From NCBI RefSeq assembly GCF_002068095.1, contig NZ_LWIG01000063.1, positions 1 to 55,728 of the forward strand: 55,728 nt of DNA. Reading direction: 5' to 3'. Under the pieces are notes generated by a model, which saw nothing but the letters and a program-made list of their open reading frames with translations, made no database searches and was not told the DNA's origin. The position numbers and the translations under genes are program-made. This document shows positions 27,029 to 35,417 of the stretch, in pieces (within the stretch, counting starts at the first letter, position 1; the number at the start of each line of letters is the position of its first letter). The stretch comes from Bradyrhizobium sacchari (GTDB lineage Bacteria; Pseudomonadota; Alphaproteobacteria; Rhizobiales; Xanthobacteraceae).

Positions 27029-28387
27029 GTGTCCAGGTTCTTGGCGTTCGCGGTCGTCGCACTGGCGCCCCTCCCGCTGGGATCCACCGACCAGATCTGG
27101 ATCTGCATCTGGTGTGTGCTGACGGCCGCGAGCCTGGTGACGGCCGATCTCGACGGCGTGGCCCGCGACGATGTGCGGCTGCTCATGCCTCTGCTTGCCA
27201 CGCTCGCAGTGGTTGCAGCGGTCATCGTCGCGCAGGAATGGCGCGACCCTCCGTTCGGGCTCGGCAGTCCGCTCTGGCAGACCGGATCGAAATGGCTCGG
27301 TTCGCCGTCGTCCAGCCGCGTTTCCACCACCGTCAACGGCCCTTGGCTGTCAGCGGGCTATACACTCCTCCTCGCGATGGTGCTCGTTCGCGCATTCGTG
27401 ATTTCAACCGACGCAAGCAGTGCCCGCCGGCTCCTGCTGCTCCTTGCCTGGGTCGGCTGCGCTTACGCGGTCTATGGCATTCTCGCCGAAATCGGTGACC
27501 CCAATGGTCTTCTGTCGAGACGAAAGGAAGCCTATCTCGGCTACGCGACGGGAACCTTCGTCAACCGAAACACGGCCGCCGTTTTCTGGGGCAGCAGCGC
27601 CGTGCTGTTTCTGGTCCCCTTGCTGCGCTTCGCGCATCGCCGCGAACGTCCCGAGGCGCCGTCTCCGCGCCTCTTGGACCGCATCGCATTTTATTCGTCC
27701 TCACCGGCCGCGCTCGGCGTCGGTTTTGCGGTCTGCCTGACGGCCACGGCGATGACAGGCTCGCGCGCGGGACTGTTGCTGTCGATTTGTGCGTTTCTGC
27801 TCGCCTGCGCGCTCTATCTCGCGCCGCTGCCGCTCGGCAAGCTGCGCAGATGGGGGCTCGCGGCAGGCACGGCGGTCGTCGCGCTGCTCATCCTCCAGCT
27901 TGTCGGAGGCACTGTCGCCGGGCGAATCGGCGCTTATGGCCTGATCGATGAACAGCGGTTCAATGCCTATCAAAGAAGCATCGCCATGATTCGCGATTAT
28001 CCGCTGCTCGGAATCGGCTGGGGCAATTTCGAATCAACTTTCCCTGCCTATCGGACCGCGGAGCTTGGCAGCCTCGGAATTTGGGATCGTGCCCACTCGA
28101 CACCGCTCGAGCTCGCGGCGGAGCTTGGCCTGCCCACCGCAGCTCTCATCGTGGCGTGCTGTCTCTGGTATGTTTACCTTCTGTTAAGAAGCAGTTTGCG
28201 CCGAAAGCGCGACCGCTACATACCCATCGTCGGCGTCAGCGTCGCAGCGCTCGGACTGATTCACAGTGGGATCGATTTTTCGCTGCAGATACCCGGCTTC
28301 GGAATCTTCTTCGCCGCAATTGCAGGATGCGGGCTTGCTCAGTCGCTTCCGTCCGAACTGAGGAAAGAACGTGGCAAGTTTGAATAA
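27029..28387 (+). CDS. O-antigen ligase / polymerase family membrane protein
   Basis: A 452-residue integral membrane protein with about 11 hydrophobic segments. The large periplasmic loop begins near FNAYQRSIAMIRDYPLLGIGWGNFE and contains WDRAHSTPLELAAELGLP; the R..M..D.P..G.G.G and H...L....E.G patterns are those of the Wzy_C (WaaL/Wzy) family. GTG 27029 follows a GGGGGAA stretch about 20 bases upstream; the protein starts directly with its first helix. It may be the EPS polymerase or a ligase, given the other polymerase-like gene at 23.3 kb. Confidence 0.82.
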   Translation: MSRFLAFAVVALAPLPLGSTDQIWICIWCVLTAASLVTADLDGVARDDVRLLMPLLATLAVVAAVIVAQEWRDPPFGLGSPLWQTGSKWLGSPSSSRVSTTVNGPWLSAGYTLLLAMVLVRAFVISTDASSARRLLLLLAWVGCAYAVYGILAEIGDPNGLLSRRKEAYLGYATGTFVNRNTAAVFWGSSAVLFLVPLLRFAHRRERPEAPSPRLLDRIAFYSSSPAALGVGFAVCLTATAMTGSRAGLLLSICAFLLACALYLAPLPLGKLRRWGLAAGTAVVALLILQLVGGTVAGRIGAYGLIDEQRFNAYQRSIAMIRDYPLLGIGWGNFESTFPAYRTAELGSLGIWDRAHSTPLELAAELGLPTAALIVACCLWYVYLLLRSSLRRKRDRYIPIVGVSVAALGLIHSGIDFSLQIPGFGIFFAAIAGCGLAQSLPSELRKERGKFE

Positions 28388-28423
28388 AATGTACTATAGG
28401 TGACAAAAAGTCCGGTGGTCATT

Positions 28424-29077
28424 ATGCAATTTGGAAAAGCTTTTACCCTCGTCGTCGGCATTGCTGCACTGTTCGGCCCTGTTGCGTCCTCATTCGCGGC
28501 CACCGGCAACAACACGGCGTGCGGGGCGAATGCAAATCTGGTTTCGGCGGAAACCGCCAACTCGTTCCTCTCGAATCCCGCAGGCTTGCTCGACCAGTTC
28601 AAGAACGGCCAAGGCAGTCTGGCCTCGCAAATTCGCGACTTTCTGACCTCACGCCCCGAGACTGTCGAAGGTATCGTTTCGCTGGCGAAGGCCAGTAGCG
28701 AGGAACAAAGCCGCGCCATCGGCGCAGGCCTCGGGACTGCCGCTTCCGTCTGCGTGCTGTCGCAGCCGGACGTGGCCCAGCGCATCCAGGAAGCCGTGCT
28801 GAAGACGGAGAACGCGCCGCTGATTCAATCCTTCAGCAGCATCACCGGCGACATCCCGACGGAGGCGATCAGCGGCGCTGATCCGACTGGCGAGACGTCG
28901 ACTGGCGGCGGCGGTGGTACCAATTCCGCCGCACCGGAGCGTGGCGGCGCCGCGACGACGGCCACGCCCGTCGTGCTCAACACCGGCGGGCCCGGCGCAG
29001 CGTCGCAGACACAGACGCAGGCTTTGTTCACTGCTGCCACCACGACGACGCTGACTTCGGTCAGTCCGTCGCGCTAG
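28424..29077 (+). CDS. Secreted protein of unknown function, paralogue of the gene at 30244
   Basis: A 217-residue protein with a signal peptide (MQFGKAFTLVVGIAALFG ... SFAATG). The mature part has a helical domain (residues about 40-145) with NPAGLLDQFKNGQGSLASQI, then SIGAGLGTAASVC-like text (RAIGAGLGTAASVCVLSQPD), and ends in a Gly/Thr/Ala-rich low-complexity tail. The same helical domain occurs in the protein at 30244-30807. I do not recognise a named family. Context between a polymerase-like gene and the BY-kinase suggests a periplasmic EPS-secretion factor. ATG 28424 is chosen because it begins right at the signal peptide; GTG 28400 is possible. Confidence 0.75.
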   Translation: MQFGKAFTLVVGIAALFGPVASSFAATGNNTACGANANLVSAETANSFLSNPAGLLDQFKNGQGSLASQIRDFLTSRPETVEGIVSLAKASSEEQSRAIGAGLGTAASVCVLSQPDVAQRIQEAVLKTENAPLIQSFSSITGDIPTEAISGADPTGETSTGGGGGTNSAAPERGGAATTATPVVLNTGGPGAASQTQTQALFTAATTTTLTSVSPSR

Positions 29078-29223
29078 CGAGCCCGGGCGGAAAATTAACC
29101 AAACACGTGCTCCGGGAACCAACCTCCGGAACCAGCTAAAATTGTAATTGTCTGCAAAACCCGAATCTAATTGGTTCGTTGTATCCCTGACGCCAAGAAG
29201 AATGGCGAATAACGGGGATGACT

Positions 29224-29862
29224 ATGAGCTGGATTTTCAGATCTTTCCTGGCGGTGGGGATCGCCTGCGCTGGCGCTGCTGCCAAAGCCGACACGATCGT
29301 CGAGACTTCGACCGTGACCGGGTCCTTCATCAGTGAATATGACAACGCCCTCGCACCGCTGCAGTTCGTCAAGTTCTGCATGAATTACGGTGCGGAGTGC
29401 GAGCCGGATGCAGCCGGGCAGCAGGCGCTGCCTGCGGGCGAGCGGGCGCGGGACATGCTTCGCGAGGTCAATCGCGCGGTGAATGATGCCATCACGCCGA
29501 CGCAGAAGCCGACCAGCCCGCTGCTGGCGCGCTGGACAGTGTCGCCTGATGCCGGCGACTGCAACGACTACGCCGTGACCAAGCGGCACCGCCTGATCGA
29601 GATGGGCTGGCCGAAATCGGCACTGCGACTTGCAGTTGTCCGCACCGACAGCGGACAAGGCCATCTCGTTCTCGTCGTGCGGCTGAACGACGGCGACGTG
29701 GTGCTCGACAATCTGTCCTCGTCCGTCCGTTCCTGGAATACGGCCGGCTATCAGTGGATCTCGATGCAATCCGGGAGCAATCCGCGCTTCTGGGTGGCCA
29801 TCGGTGAGCACGGCGAGCACCTGCGCGCCAGCCGCCTCGCCTCGTTGCGGACGCCCTCCTGA
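29224..29862 (+). CDS. Bacterial transglutaminase-like cysteine peptidase (BTLCP, LapG-like)
   Basis: A 212-residue exported protein (signal peptide ending near AAAKA). The papain-like triad is visible: Cys in SPDAGDCNDYAV (C113), His in GQGHLVLVV (H147) and Asp in VVLDNLSS (D162). This is the BTLCP family, which includes LapG, a periplasmic peptidase that clips type I-secreted adhesins. ATG 29224 has GGGG 7 bases upstream; ATG 29218 lies too close to it. It is flanked by two paralogous secreted proteins and precedes the Wzc-like kinase. No LapD-like partner is visible in the window. Target protein unknown. Confidence 0.85.
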   Translation: MSWIFRSFLAVGIACAGAAAKADTIVETSTVTGSFISEYDNALAPLQFVKFCMNYGAECEPDAAGQQALPAGERARDMLREVNRAVNDAITPTQKPTSPLLARWTVSPDAGDCNDYAVTKRHRLIEMGWPKSALRLAVVRTDSGQGHLVLVVRLNDGDVVLDNLSSSVRSWNTAGYQWISMQSGSNPRFWVAIGEHGEHLRASRLASLRTPS

Positions 29863-30243
29863 GACCTGACGTCGCAAGCTGCTTTTGATCGGTCCCGATC
29901 CTCGTCGGGACCGATCAACGCGTTTGGGACCCATCATGTGATCGCTTCCAGGATGTAATCTGGTTCCAGCGCATCTGGCGAACATCACACCGGATAGCAA
30001 CCAAATTTTCGAAATCGCGTTACCCGCCCGCGCCAGAGCGTGGCGCGAATTGTGATCTGAATTTTGCTGCTCTGATAAGAGGCACCCTTGATGTCAGCCC
30101 AGCGTGAAGGGTCGCAGCAAATCGAAAAATTGCTGGCAGGACGCGTCCTTTCCAGCTATTTTTGCATCGCACAAAAATTTGACATACTTTATGCGCATCA
30201 AGGGTTTCACATAGGACTTCCAGCGTAGTCGACACGTAGCGGA
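29863..30243. other. Intergenic region with terminator
   Basis: About 380 bp without a convincing gene. It begins with a strong hairpin (29885-29918) and then an AT-richer stretch that probably holds a promoter for the next operon (30244 onward). Confidence 0.5.
29885..29918 (+). terminator. Strong terminator-like hairpin
   Basis: Perfect 14-bp stem: TTGATCGGTCCCGA (29885-29898) and TCGGGACCGATCAA (29905-29918) with a 6-base loop, 22 bp after the BTLCP stop codon. There is no long T-run after it, so it may also act as an mRNA 3'-end stabiliser. Confidence 0.6.
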
Positions 30244-30807
30244 ATGGAAGACAATTTGCCTCAGACGATGACGGACGCTGGCCGCCGATCGATCATGCCG
30301 ATCCTCGTGACGGTTACGATGTTGTGCGCGATGACCAGCATTTGCGAGGCGCAATGCGTTGATCGGTCGGAGCGGTCGGCGCAGATCGCGATCGACGCCT
30401 TCGTCGCGGAGCCCAGTTCCCTCCTCGTCCAGTTGCGCAGCGAGAAGGAGAAGCTGTCGGGTCGTCTTCGGGGCTATCTGGTCAGCGACATATCGGTCCT
30501 GAAGTCGGTGCCGGCGCTGACGCGGGCTGCGACTCAGGCCGACCGGGCCTCGATCGGGGCCGCGCTGCATCGGGCTGAAATTCGGTGCCGTTCGAGCAGA
30601 CCCGAGTATGCACAGAAAATCAGCGATTTCGTCGGCAAGCTTCACGACAGTGCCGTGCTCTCGGGCTATTCCTCCGAACCGGACGACGCGCCAGCGACTC
30701 CGCCGACGACGGCCAACCTGCCCACCAAGTCCGGAACAGGCCTGATGTCGGGCGAATTCAAGACCGACATCGCCGATCCCTTCGCCGCCATGCCGCTTCC
30801 CGAATAA
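30244..30807 (+). CDS. Secreted protein of unknown function, paralogue of the gene at 28424
   Basis: Up to 187 residues. A hydrophobic signal-type segment (MPILVTVTMLCAMTSICEA) lies at residues 18-36, so the true start may be ATG 30295 rather than ATG 30244. The mature part aligns with the protein at 28424: AEPSSLLVQLRSEKEKLSGRL matches NPAGLLDQFKNGQGSLASQI, and DRASIGAALHRAEIRCRSSRPEYAQKI matches the SRAIGAGLGTAASVC region. The C-terminus is Pro/Thr-rich. It lies 20 bp before the BY-kinase gene, so a direct role with the kinase/export complex is likely but unproven. Confidence 0.72.
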   Translation: MEDNLPQTMTDAGRRSIMPILVTVTMLCAMTSICEAQCVDRSERSAQIAIDAFVAEPSSLLVQLRSEKEKLSGRLRGYLVSDISVLKSVPALTRAATQADRASIGAALHRAEIRCRSSRPEYAQKISDFVGKLHDSAVLSGYSSEPDDAPATPPTTANLPTKSGTGLMSGEFKTDIADPFAAMPLPE

Positions 30808-30827
30808 TCCTGCGAGCGCCCCGACAG

Positions 30828-33053
30828 ATGTTTCAACCTCGCGACCAATTCCAGCCCCGCGCCAAATACGCCATCGAGCTCGGCGGCACGACCCTCAGCA
30901 TCGACCGGGTGTTCGACATCCTGCGTCGGCAATGGCCGCTGATCGCGTCAATCGTGGGAGCCGCGCTGGCGCTCGTCATCGTCTACCTGCTGGCGGCGAC
31001 GCCGATGTACACCGCCAATGCCCGCATCCTCATGGATACGAGGCAGACCCAGGTTCTCGACAAGGACAGCGGCCAGTCGAATGCCCTGATCGATACCGGC
31101 TTTGTCGACAGCCAGGTCGAGATCATCCAATCCGACGACCTGATCCTTTCCATCGTTCGCCGCCTGAAGCTCACGGATGACCCCGAATACAACGGCTCCG
31201 AGCCCGGGCTGCCCGCTCTGGTGATCGGCAAGGTCCTCTCGTTGCTCGGATCGGATGGTCCCGCCTCGAAGGACAAGATCGAGCGCAATGCGGTCGAAAC
31301 CATCCAGAGGAACCTCAAGGTCGAGCGAGTCCTGACCACCTATGTCCTTTCAGTCTCGTTCCGTTCGACGAATCCCAACAAGGCCGCCGTCATCGCCAAT
31401 GCGGTCTCGGACGCCTACATCGTCGGAGCACTCGAGGCCAAATACCAGTCGACCAAGCGGGCCGGCGAATGGCTCCAACAGCGCAGCGCCGAGCTGCGCG
31501 AGCAAGCGACCGCCAGCGACCGCGCCGTGCAGACCTTCAAGGCACAGAACAACATCGTCGGCACCAGCCGTGGTCTGATGAGCGAGCAGCAGCTCGCCGA
31601 CGCCAACTCGCAGCTCGTGACCGCGCGCGCAGCGACGGCCGAGGCCAAGGCGCGCCTGGACAGGATTGAAGCGCTGCTCGACAAAGACCTGGTCCAGCCC
31701 ACCGTGACCGACGCCCTCAACAACACGGTCATCACGCGCCTCCGCGCCCAATATCTCGACCTGGCGGCCCAGTATGCGGATTGGTCGAACCGCTACGGCA
31801 AGACCCACCAGGCGGCGATCAACCTGGCGAATCGCATGGAGGAATTGCGCAAGGCGATGGCCGACGAAGTGCGACGCATCGCCGACGCCTACCGCAGCGA
31901 ATACGAGATCGCCAAGAGCCGCGAAAAATCGCTCGAAGACAATCTCAACAATCTCGTGTCTCAAGCCGGCAGCACCAGCCAGGCCCAGGTCAAGCTGCGC
32001 GACCTCGAGAGCGCCGCCGATACGTATCGCAACCTCTACAACAACTTCCTCGAGAAGCTCCAGAACGCGACGCAAAACCAGAGCTTCCCGATCAGCGAAG
32101 CGCGCATCATCGGCACCGCAGTCAAACCCGACAAGAAGAGCTCGCCCAAGACCGTGCTGGCGCTGGTCGGCGGCCTGTTTGGCGGACTGTGCTTCGGCTT
32201 TGGCGCTGCCTTCGCCAGGGAATTGCTGAGCGACGTGCTGCGGTCGCCGAGCGACGTCGAAGACCTGCTCGGCGTGAAGTGCCTTGGTGTTCTTCCGGAT
32301 ATTCGCGCCACAGGCCAGCTCGTGAAGGCGGCGGACGGCTCGACGGTGGATGCAGCGATCTCCAACTATGTTGTCGACCACCCGTTCTCACGGTTTGCCG
32401 AGACCCTGCGAAACATCAAGGTTTCGATCGACGTGGCCCGGCTGTCCCGTGAGGTCAAGGTGATCGGAATCCTGTCTTCCCTGCCCAAGGAAGGCAAGAC
32501 GACGGTTTCGGCCAATTTCGGCCACCTGACCGCGCTGACCGGGCACCGTACGCTGCTGATCGACGGCGACCTTCACACGAGGTCGCTCACGCGGGAACTC
32601 GCGCCTCACGCCAAGTCCGGCCTGGTCGAAGCTTTGAAGGATCCTCGCTCGTTCGGATATCATATCCAGCGCAGCAAGGAGAGCGGGTTGGATTTCCTGC
32701 CATCCTTCGTCGCTTCGCGAATGGTCAACTCGGCGGACGTGATTGCATCGAAGTCGATGGCGGACCTGCTTGCAGTGGTTCGCGAAGAATACGAATACAT
32801 CATCATCGATCTTGCGCCCGTGATGCCCGTGTCGGACGCCAAGGCCGTCAGCCACCTCGTCGATGCGATGGTCTACGTGATCGAGTGGGGCCGCACCAGC
32901 CGCAACGCGCTGCAGGAGTCGATGGCAAGCTCCGAGGGCATCCAGAAGAAGGTGCTGGGTGCCGTGCTCAACCGCGCCAATCCGAAGATGCTGAAGCGGA
33001 TCGAGGCCTATAAAGGCTCGCATTACGGCAGCTACTATGTCGAAGGCGCCTAG
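30828..33053 (+). CDS. Wzc-like polysaccharide co-polymerase / BY-type tyrosine kinase
   Basis: A 741-residue inner-membrane protein controlling EPS chain length and export. A first membrane helix (about 37-57) follows a Wzz-type N-terminus, then a long coiled-coil periplasmic part with a GNVR-like segment, a second helix (about 440-462) and a cytoplasmic kinase domain. Kinase motifs: Walker A SSLPKEGKTT (about residue 550), Walker A' LLIDGDLH, Walker B YIIIDLAPVMP. The tail YKGSHYGSYY is the Tyr cluster used for autophosphorylation. ATG 30828 is chosen because longer frames read through the preceding gene. Its partner is the Wza-like lipoprotein at 5.8 kb. Confidence 0.92.
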   Translation: MFQPRDQFQPRAKYAIELGGTTLSIDRVFDILRRQWPLIASIVGAALALVIVYLLAATPMYTANARILMDTRQTQVLDKDSGQSNALIDTGFVDSQVEIIQSDDLILSIVRRLKLTDDPEYNGSEPGLPALVIGKVLSLLGSDGPASKDKIERNAVETIQRNLKVERVLTTYVLSVSFRSTNPNKAAVIANAVSDAYIVGALEAKYQSTKRAGEWLQQRSAELREQATASDRAVQTFKAQNNIVGTSRGLMSEQQLADANSQLVTARAATAEAKARLDRIEALLDKDLVQPTVTDALNNTVITRLRAQYLDLAAQYADWSNRYGKTHQAAINLANRMEELRKAMADEVRRIADAYRSEYEIAKSREKSLEDNLNNLVSQAGSTSQAQVKLRDLESAADTYRNLYNNFLEKLQNATQNQSFPISEARIIGTAVKPDKKSSPKTVLALVGGLFGGLCFGFGAAFARELLSDVLRSPSDVEDLLGVKCLGVLPDIRATGQLVKAADGSTVDAAISNYVVDHPFSRFAETLRNIKVSIDVARLSREVKVIGILSSLPKEGKTTVSANFGHLTALTGHRTLLIDGDLHTRSLTRELAPHAKSGLVEALKDPRSFGYHIQRSKESGLDFLPSFVASRMVNSADVIASKSMADLLAVVREEYEYIIIDLAPVMPVSDAKAVSHLVDAMVYVIEWGRTSRNALQESMASSEGIQKKVLGAVLNRANPKMLKRIEAYKGSHYGSYYVEGA

Positions 33054-33834
33054 CGCGCCGGTTGCGCGCCAGCGCGCCGAGCGAGGTCATCGCCGGCTTC
33101 TGATCGGCACGAACATCACACTCGCGGCCTGCGCGATGGCGTGGGTCGCTTACATCGCTCCCAATCTGACGTCTCCGGCGATTCCACAAGTCGCCGGCCG
33201 CATCTCGCGCGGCGAGCAGTACGAACTTGATCAGCTCAGACAGATCGTGGCGGAGAACCTGCCGGCCGCGCAGCGGCAGTGCGGCGCCAAGACGATGCGA
33301 GAGCTGCTGTTGCTGCAGCTTGCCATCGCCGACGAGTCGATCCGCAGCGCGAGCCCCAAGCAGGCTGACGCCGATACCGAGGCCGTCGCCTCCGCAAGCC
33401 GGGCGTTGCTGCTCTGCGCGCCGTCCGAAGGCCTTGGCTGGCTTGGCAGCTACTGGTCGGCAATACGCCAGGAAGGCTTCGGGCCGCGAACGGCCGCGCT
33501 TCTCGGCCTTTCCTACAAATTCGCACCACACGAGGCCTGGCTCCAGCTCATTCGTGCACCGCTCGCCCTTCGCGTCTACGGTGCGTTGTCGCCCGAGCTG
33601 AAGAACAGCGCGATCCAGGACTTCACGGACATCTTCGGGGCGCGCCTGTTCCCGAGCGCTGCCGCGCTGTACCAGGCCGCAGCCGCGGGAGCCCGCCCAG
33701 AACTTCTCGATCGCACGTGCAGCGCACCGGAAACCGACCGGGAGCTATTTCGGCGTTACGTCACGGACAAGGGATTGCAACTCCGCCATCCCTGCTACCC
33801 GTCGGACGAACGACCTTCTTATGTGAGGAACTAG
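33037..33834 (+). CDS. Membrane-anchored hypothetical protein of the EPS operon
   Basis: A 265-residue protein whose start overlaps the kinase gene by 17 bp, so the two are translationally linked. A basic N-terminus is followed by one membrane segment (LIGTNITLAACAMAWVAYI, residues 23-41), then an Ala/Leu-rich, probably helical periplasmic domain with conserved-looking Cys residues (QCGAKTMRELLLLQ, LLLCAPSEGLGWLG, DRTCSAPE, RHPCYPSD). I do not recognise a family. Position suggests a partner of the kinase or of the export channel. Confidence 0.75.
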   Translation: MSKAPSAPVARQRAERGHRRLLIGTNITLAACAMAWVAYIAPNLTSPAIPQVAGRISRGEQYELDQLRQIVAENLPAAQRQCGAKTMRELLLLQLAIADESIRSASPKQADADTEAVASASRALLLCAPSEGLGWLGSYWSAIRQEGFGPRTAALLGLSYKFAPHEAWLQLIRAPLALRVYGALSPELKNSAIQDFTDIFGARLFPSAAALYQAAAAGARPELLDRTCSAPETDRELFRRYVTDKGLQLRHPCYPSDERPSYVRN

Positions 33835-33992
33835 CAGGGATTCAGCCTTGAACGGGCGGTACGCGCCGACGCCTGCGATTGGCGGGGGGCGGATTAGTGC
33901 GCGACGAGATCTGGATGAATCCTCATCGCGCTTCAGGTGGTCGTCTACGCGTGGTCTTTCCGGAACCGCTTCGCACTTTTCCGGATCATGCC

Positions 33993-35417
33993 TCAGTAGG
34001 CTTCCTGGTGGATCAATGCGAGCGCGGTCTTCAGGATGATCCTGATGTCCAGCCAGATGCTCCAGTTGCTGACGTACCAGACATCGTACTCGACCCGCTT
34101 TTCCATCAGGTCGATGGTCGGCGTCTCGCCGCGAAAGCCGTTGACCTGGGCCCATCCAGTCAGGCCCGGCTTCATGTGATGCCGGTAGACGTAGTTGCTG
34201 ATGAGCTGGTCATAGTAGTTGTCGTGCGCGAGGGCATGCGGGCGGGGTCCGACCAGCGACATCTCTCCGCGCAAGACGTTCCAGAGCTGCGGCAGCTCGT
34301 CGATGCTGGTCCGCCGCAGCACGCGACCGACACGCGTGACCCGCGCGTCGCTCTTGGTCGCCTGCGTGACAACATGACCATTCTCCGCCACGGTCATGGA
34401 GCGGAACTTCCAGATCTCGAACTGCTTGCCGTTAAAGCCGCGCCGGAACTGCTTGAAGATCACGTTGCCCTTGGAATCGAGCTTGATCATGATCGCGGCC
34501 GTTACCAGCAACGGCGCCAGCAACAAAAGGGCGAACGAGGCAATGCCGATGTCGAGGCAGCGCTTCTGCGCCTGCTCGAACACGCTGAGCGGCGCACGCT
34601 GGATCTCGATCGCAACCGTGCCGCTGACGGGCTGGAACGGACGCGAGACCAGATCGGCAATCGGAAAATCCGGCAGAAGGCGGATCGGCTGGGGAACGAC
34701 GCGCAGGTGCTGGCTCAGCTTCTGGAGAAGCGGCATCTCGTCCCAGTCGATGACCAGGAGATATTCCTCCACGTCCGCCGTACGGGCCTGACGAATGATG
34801 TCGCGGATCTCGCGATCCCAGCCCGCCCCCTCCTCGGATGGCTCGAGCACGAAATGCCGCACGACGTTGAAGCCGTGCTTGCGCAGGTCCTTGAAGCGGG
34901 TCGAGGTGAAATCCAGCGGCTTGAGGCTGAGCAGCACGACCTTCCGGTCGACGAGACGGCCCTTGGCATAGCTCGAGGTGAGGCCCAGACGCCACAATAC
35001 GCGCAGTCCGCCCAGGGCAATGCCGCCGGTCGCGGCGAAGAGCAGCGTGGTTCCGCGCGACAAATCCGCAGACGATTTGAGCAAAAAGGCCTCGACGGCG
35101 AGGATGGTCAGCGAGATCAACCAGACCGTCAGGCTCTTGCGCAGCTGCCACATCGTGTTCAGCAGGCGATGGTGATCGTAGACGCCCTGGAAGTAAGCGA
35201 TCATCACGAACACGGCGGCGACGACGAGACCGGCTCCGACCGATGAATCCTGCTCGACCACGAGCACGCGGTACAAACCACTCGCCGCGAAATAGCTGAG
35301 CAGCACCGCGACGAAGTCGCCGGCGATCAGGGCCATCTGGAGGGGTCTTTGGAGAGCACCGCGTCGGTTCGATATACCCGAATAATAGTTTTCCGAACCG
35401 TAAGTTGCTACAGCCAT
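33993..35417 (-). CDS. Undecaprenyl-phosphate sugar-1-phosphate transferase (EPS initiation)
   Basis: A 474-residue polyprenyl glycosylphosphotransferase that starts each EPS repeat by moving a sugar-1-phosphate from UDP-sugar (usually glucose or galactose) to undecaprenyl phosphate. N-terminal four-helix membrane part, then a CoA-binding-like Rossmann segment (RLVDRKVVLLS region), a fifth hydrophobic helix (FALLLLAPLLVTAAIMI) and the catalytic domain with KFRSM and IDELPQLWNVLRGEMSLVGPRP. ATG 35417 has GCGAGG 8 bases upstream. It is transcribed away from the small membrane-protein gene through a regulatory region rich in inverted repeats. WcaJ/WbaP/ExoY-type; the exact sugar is not certain. 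Confidence 0.92.
   Translation of the reverse strand: MAVATYGSENYYSGISNRRGALQRPLQMALIAGDFVAVLLSYFAASGLYRVLVVEQDSSVGAGLVVAAVFVMIAYFQGVYDHHRLLNTMWQLRKSLTVWLISLTILAVEAFLLKSSADLSRGTTLLFAATGGIALGGLRVLWRLGLTSSYAKGRLVDRKVVLLSLKPLDFTSTRFKDLRKHGFNVVRHFVLEPSEEGAGWDREIRDIIRQARTADVEEYLLVIDWDEMPLLQKLSQHLRVVPQPIRLLPDFPIADLVSRPFQPVSGTVAIEIQRAPLSVFEQAQKRCLDIGIASFALLLLAPLLVTAAIMIKLDSKGNVIFKQFRRGFNGKQFEIWKFRSMTVAENGHVVTQATKSDARVTRVGRVLRRTSIDELPQLWNVLRGEMSLVGPRPHALAHDNYYDQLISNYVYRHHMKPGLTGWAQVNGFRGETPTIDLMEKRVEYDVWYVSNWSIWLDIRIILKTALALIHQEAY

Noticed and set aside
29100..29150. Possible EcfG-type promoter (GGAAC repeated twice before the LapG-like gene)
   Set aside because: No CGTT-like -10 element at 16-17 bases from either GGAAC.
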